NCBI GenBank assembly: GCA_021297795.1
Contig: JAJTGL010000023.1
Span: forward strand, 1-34,485
DNA: 34,485 nucleotides
Source: Planctomycetaceae bacterium
Lineage (GTDB): Bacteria; Planctomycetota; Phycisphaerae; Phycisphaerales; SM1A02
Direction: 5' to 3'
Shown here: positions 31,078 to 34,485 of the stretch, piece by piece
How positions within the stretch are numbered: the stretch's first letter is position 1
How the letters are laid out: each line of letters opens with the position of its first letter
Position numbers and translations under genes: made by a program
Notes under the pieces: generated by a model
What the model was told of the DNA's origin: nothing
Database searches by the model: none
What the model saw: the letters and a program-made list of their open reading frames with translations, nothing else

Positions 31078-33033
31078 ATGAAGAACAAGGGCATCTCGTA
31101 CTTCGAGCAGCACGTCGAGAAGTTTGTGCTGGGCGCCGCCGGCGTCGTCTTCTTCAGCGTGCTTGTCTGGCAGTTGATCCCGACCACCGTGAAGGTGGAT
31201 GGCAAGGACGTCGCCCTCGGCGATCTCGATCGCGAGATCTCGACCAAGACGGACATGCTCAAGCGGAAGCTCGAGAGCGGAGGGACGCCGCTTTCCGAGC
31301 AGCTCAAGGGCAAGCTTCCGCCGAAGTTCGATGCCGCTGCTTTCGCGGCGAAGGCGGGGGAGAGGGCGCTTCCTTCCGGCGACTTCCCTCAGATCGAGCC
31401 GCGGCTCGCGTCGGCCATCCAGCCTCCCGACGTTCTCGAGTCGCGAACCTACCACGACCCCGTGTTCGCGGCGGCGACGATGCGGACCCCCGTCCAGGTG
31501 GACGACACGCTTGATTCCACCTTCGTGCAGGCGAATGCCAAGACCCGCGAGTTTGCTGCGGTCGGCAAGGACTCGTTCGACGTCTCGTGGCTGGTACCGA
31601 GCGCTGTGCTCGATGGGAAGGCCATGTTCGCCGCACTCCGCGGCGGTACGGACGAGACGCGCATTCCGGCCAACTGGTACCGCGACACCCTGTTCCTGGT
31701 GGACGTGGAGTTCGAGCGTCAGGAACAGCTGTCCGATGGATCGGCCGGCGGGACCGCGATCGTCGACGTCCTTCCCGGCGCATTCAGCCTCCGCCCCGAG
31801 ATTCAGAAGGATCCCGATACGGGGCTCCGGGATGATGTTTGGGAATCGCTGTCGAACGCTTCGAACCAGCGGAGCATCCTTCAGCCCGAGTTCATCCCCA
31901 CCAAGCGGAGCAACTTCAGCGCGGCGTCGATGCTCTCCGATCCGTCCGAGATGGACGACGCCGAGGATCCTCAGATTCGCAGCCTCAGGAAGTCGGTGGC
32001 GAAGCAGGCGCTCGACGTGGCCCGCCTAGAGGAGGAGCTGAAGGAACTGGGTGGTCCGCTCGAGGACACCTCGAAGGACGACAAGAAGCGTGAGGAGGAG
32101 GAGGAGGAACGTAACTCGGGCGGAAGCCGCGGTGGCAGCGGGAACAGCGGCCAGAATCGGCCGGGCGGCGGGCTTGGAGGCGGGGGGCTGAGCGGCGGCA
32201 TGGGCGGTGGCAAGAACACCGGTGGCGCCGATCCCCGCGACGAGGCGACCAAGGAGAAGCGCATCAAGCTCACGAAGACGCTGAAGTCGAAGCGCGCGCG
32301 TCTCGAGAAGGACCAGAAGGATCTCGAGAAGCTGGGTGCGACGGTCGAGGCTCGGAAGGACTCCGGGCCGTTCGACCCGAAGTCCGATGAGCGGCTCGTG
32401 ATCTGGGCTCATGACCTCGGTGTCGTGCCCGGCAAGACCTATCGATACCGCGCCGTGGTGAAGACCTACAATCCGTTCTTCACCTACATGGGTGTTCTCG
32501 AGGATCCCCAGAAGGACCTCGCGCGGCCCTTCACGAAGAGCACGCCTGTTTCCGACTGGAGTGATCCCGTCACCGTGCAGCCGAGGGTGGCGTTCTTCGT
32601 GACGGATGCGGTGCCAGCCGATGGCCGCCTTGGCATTGGACAGGCGAGCGTCGAGATCTACACGTACAAGGACGGTGAGCGCCGAGTGGAGCGTGTCACG
32701 CTTCAGCCCGGCGACGCGATTGCATCTCCCTCGTCGGATTCTCAGGCGGCGACCCGATACTTCATCGTCGACGTCGTTGCGGACCCGACGATCGAGCGCG
32801 GTGGAACCGATCGGCGACCGTCCGCGATCGTGGTGATCCAGTCGAGCGACAAGCGCCGTTACGAGGTTCGCGTCCCCGCCTCGGAGGTTCGGAACGACCG
32901 ACGAATCAACCTGCAGGATGAAGTCGAGCTCGCGCGTGCGGAGCGCGAGGGGCAGAAGGCGGGTGCGGAAGGCGATGCGGAAGACGCTCCGGGCGCTCCC
33001 GCTGCGCCCCCGCGCGGGCCGGCTGGCCGCTGA
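31078..33033 (+). CDS. Single-pass membrane protein of the pilus-type operon, unrecognised
   Basis: A 651-residue protein. A short cytoplasmic start (MKNKGISYFEQHVEK) precedes one membrane segment (16-34, FVLGAAGVVFFSVLVWQL). The rest should be periplasmic. Residues ~300-348 are a charged helix ending in a Glu run, ~349-385 are Gly-rich, and ~391-420 are a second basic/acidic helix; the two may fold as a helical hairpin. Two beta-rich regions flank them: ~140-270, and ~440-640 with VPGKTYRYRAVVKTYNPFF. The C-terminus is Ala/Pro-rich. No family is recognised. The position and topology suggest a partner of the PilN/PilO-like proteins. The ATG at 31078 follows GGAAG; a strong terminator ends the operon. 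Confidence 0.78.
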   Translation: MKNKGISYFEQHVEKFVLGAAGVVFFSVLVWQLIPTTVKVDGKDVALGDLDREISTKTDMLKRKLESGGTPLSEQLKGKLPPKFDAAAFAAKAGERALPSGDFPQIEPRLASAIQPPDVLESRTYHDPVFAAATMRTPVQVDDTLDSTFVQANAKTREFAAVGKDSFDVSWLVPSAVLDGKAMFAALRGGTDETRIPANWYRDTLFLVDVEFERQEQLSDGSAGGTAIVDVLPGAFSLRPEIQKDPDTGLRDDVWESLSNASNQRSILQPEFIPTKRSNFSAASMLSDPSEMDDAEDPQIRSLRKSVAKQALDVARLEEELKELGGPLEDTSKDDKKREEEEEERNSGGSRGGSGNSGQNRPGGGLGGGGLSGGMGGGKNTGGADPRDEATKEKRIKLTKTLKSKRARLEKDQKDLEKLGATVEARKDSGPFDPKSDERLVIWAHDLGVVPGKTYRYRAVVKTYNPFFTYMGVLEDPQKDLARPFTKSTPVSDWSDPVTVQPRVAFFVTDAVPADGRLGIGQASVEIYTYKDGERRVERVTLQPGDAIASPSSDSQAATRYFIVDVVADPTIERGGTDRRPSAIVVIQSSDKRRYEVRVPASEVRNDRRINLQDEVELARAEREGQKAGAEGDAEDAPGAPAAPPRGPAGR

Positions 33034-33071
33034 GCCTTTTGAACCAACTTCGAGCGCCAAGAAGAGCAAAG

Positions 33072-33106
33072 GACCGCGAGCCGCCCGTGCGGCTCGCGGT
33101 CGTTTT
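33072..33106 (+). terminator. Rho-independent terminator of the pilus-type operon
   Basis: A perfect 13-bp stem GACCGCGAGCCGC (33072-33084), loop CCGT, and complement (33089-33101), followed by GTTTT. It lies 38 bp after the stop at 33033. Confidence 0.92.
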
Positions 33107-33328
33107 GCGGGGGAGGACAGTCTGTGGATAACCCGGCGCATCGATGCGGCGTCATGACTCGTTCAAGACGGGGCCGAGAAAATCGATGTTCCAAGTGCCA
33201 GGGAAACGGTAGAACCTACAGCGGGCCGACGGCGCCGCTCCGATCGGCCAAAGCGGCGCGAAACAGTGCGGGAAATCGGGTCCGATACGATCGATGCGGA
33301 AAAAATCTCACGGAGCGCCTCAACGGCA
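33107..33328 (+). other. Spacer upstream of the 23S promoter, with one DnaA-box match
   Basis: About 220 bp without a credible gene. TGTGGATAA at 33123-33131 is a perfect match to the DnaA box consensus TTATCCACA on the minus strand. GGAAAAAATC at 33298-33307 is an A-rich patch about 20 bp before the -35 box and could act as an upstream activating element of the rRNA promoter. No other box or repeat was found. Confidence 0.5.
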
Positions 33329-33356
33329 TTGACAGGATTGGCGACTTCGCTATCCT
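33329..33356 (+). promoter_or_regulatory. Sigma-70 promoter of the 23S rRNA gene
   Basis: TTGACA (33329-33334), a perfect -35, a 16-bp spacer, and TATCCT (33351-33356). Transcription should start near 33363, about 325 nt before the mature 23S 5' end. It is the best promoter in the window. Confidence 0.85.
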
Positions 33357-33362
33357 TACCCC

Positions 33363-33687
33363 TCCTAACTTCCGGCCACAAGCCAGAGTTGGGAACGCTT
33401 GCAAGCTTGGACGAGCCTGAAAACGGCCCTGAAACGCCCAAAAGCCTCTTTGACAAGTAAGTGTGTGCAAATTGTCGCGATGCTGCGCGGCGATCGGCTC
33501 CTTCCGGCCTCGGTCGGAAGAGTTGGAATCGTGCGTGCAGCGAGTAATCGAACCGAGATATGAGCGCTAGGCGACTGCGTTCGATGCTTAACTTATGAAT
33601 CGAACGTCAGCCCCATCAATGCAGTGGGGCTGTGATCAAGACCGGTACGCGGCGGCCTTCGGGCTGGCCACGGCACTCGGTAGACGC
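33363..33687 (+). other. 23S rRNA leader with boxA-like antitermination site
   Basis: The likely transcribed leader. GCCTCTTTGACAA (33444-33456) resembles boxA of rRNA antitermination, and GTGTGTGCAA follows. A hairpin with an 8-bp stem, CAGCCCCA/TGGGGCTG (33608-33632), and GGCC...GGCC pairs (~33655-33670) may belong to processing stems. No 16S or tRNA lies in it. Confidence 0.6.
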
Positions 33688-34485
33688 GATCAAGTCATTA
33701 AGGGCACGTGATGGATGTCTTGGCGTCAAGAGGCGATGAAGGACGTAGGAACCTGCGATAAGCCCAGGGGAACTGGTAACCAAGTTGTGATCCTGGGATT
33801 TCCGAATGGGGCACCCGGCTCTTATGAGTCACCCACGGCTGAATGTATAGGCCGTGTGGAGCGAACCTCGTGAACTGAAACATCTTAGTAGCGAGAGGAA
33901 AGGAAAGCAACAGCGACTCCGTCAGTAGCGCCGAGCGAACGCGGATTTACTAGCGAATGTACGAATGGTCTGGAAAGGCCAACCAAAGAAGGTGATGGTC
34001 CTGTAGTGCAATAGCTAGGAATGCCTATTAAGTAGAGTCGGACTCGTGAAATCCGGCTTGAAGACGGGGGGACCACCCTCCAAGGCTGAGTACTCCTTGA
34101 CGACCGATAGTGAACCAGTAAGGCGACTGAATGATGAAAAGAACCCCGATAAGGGGAGTTCAAAGAACCTGAAATCACGTGCTTACACAGCGGTTGCAGC
34201 CCGTAAGGGTGGCAGCGTGCCTTTTGCATAATGATCTGGCGAGTTACTCTCTACGGCAAGGCTAAGCCGAATCCCGGCGCAGTCGAAGGGAAACCGAGTC
34301 TTAAAAGGGCGTGTAGTCGTAGGGGGTAGACGCGAAACTGCGGTGATCTACCCATGGGCAGGTTGAAGGGGGGGTAATGCCTCCTGGAGGACCGAAGCCG
34401 TGAACGTTGAAAAGTTCTGGCATGACCTGTGGGGAGGAGTTAAAGTCTAATCATACCCAGAGATATCTCGTTCTCCCCGAAATAG
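33688..34485 (+). rRNA. rrl: 23S ribosomal RNA, 5' part (cut by window end)
   Basis: The 5' ~800 nt of 23S rRNA. The start is placed by alignment in mind with the E. coli 5' end (GATCAAGTCATTAAGGGCAC). Conserved stretches include GAGGCGATGAAGGACGT (~33730), GATTTCCGAATGGGG (~33797), GTGAACCAGTAAGG (~34110) and CATGGGCAGGTTGAAG (~34352), and the window ends at GTTCTCCCCGAAATAG, near E. coli position 810. The 5' boundary is good to a few bases. No 16S gene lies upstream within this window; the preceding unit is the pilus-type operon. Confidence 0.97.

Noticed and set aside
33698-34231. Short open frames inside the 23S gene
   Set aside because: They lie within conserved rRNA sequence and have no coding character.

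Overview
The window is GC-rich bacterial chromosome, most likely from a planctomycete and probably the class Phycisphaerae. The basis is content, not a database match: a DUF6288/sialate esterase protein, small membrane proteins with a CxxCGY-type zinc ribbon, a CotH/DUF4956 pair, a heme/copper monooxygenase, a PilM fused to a PilN-like part, and a 23S rRNA gene with its own promoter and no 16S gene upstream. I see no integrase, transposase, phage gene or CRISPR array. Most of the window is ordinary chromosome.

Layout. 1-4.3 kb: the tail of an unrecognised gene, a zinc-ribbon membrane protein, a large secreted DUF6288/sialate O-acetylesterase gene carrying two opposite frameshifts, and a small membrane protein. 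4.3-5.9 kb: an MccF-like S66 peptidase gene lying between two identical 49-bp copies of a hairpin element. One copy is the likely terminator of tRNA-Asn(GTT). 6.0-8.8 kb: a secreted protein with a c-type heme site, a PHM-type copper monooxygenase domain and EF-hands, then a Tat-type metallophosphoesterase. 8.8-11.5 kb: a CotH-family protein and a DUF4956 membrane protein, in one operon. 11.5-17.6 kb: serS, nadK, an ABC ATPase and an 876-residue membrane protein, all on the minus strand. 17.7-23.6 kb: an M20 dipeptidase, a YceH/DUF480 protein, a zinc-ribbon protein and several unrecognised genes. 23.7-27 kb: a chemoreceptor with a heme-binding sensor domain, and a four-repeat S1-domain protein. 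27.3-33 kb: a three-gene type IV pilus-type operon (PilM-PilN fusion, a PilO-like protein, a charged single-pass protein) closed by a strong terminator. 33.1-34.5 kb: a promoter, a leader with a boxA-like site, and the first ~800 nt of the 23S rRNA gene, cut by the window edge.

Expression signals fall into two groups. Some genes have a clear Shine-Dalgarno site (copper enzyme, CotH, chemoreceptor, the pilus genes). Many others have no such site but carry a TAnnnT hexamer 6-9 nt before the ATG, which suggests leaderless mRNAs. The clearest full promoters are those of the 23S gene, tRNA-Asn and the metallophosphoesterase.

The observations most worth following are the PilM-PilN fusion with its internal NLLP motif and the two uncharacterised partners after it; the repeat pair flanking the MccF-like gene; the leaderless pattern, including one 22-bp divergent spacer with overlapping -10 boxes; and the stand-alone 23S transcription unit. 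All functions are read from sequence motifs alone, without searches.
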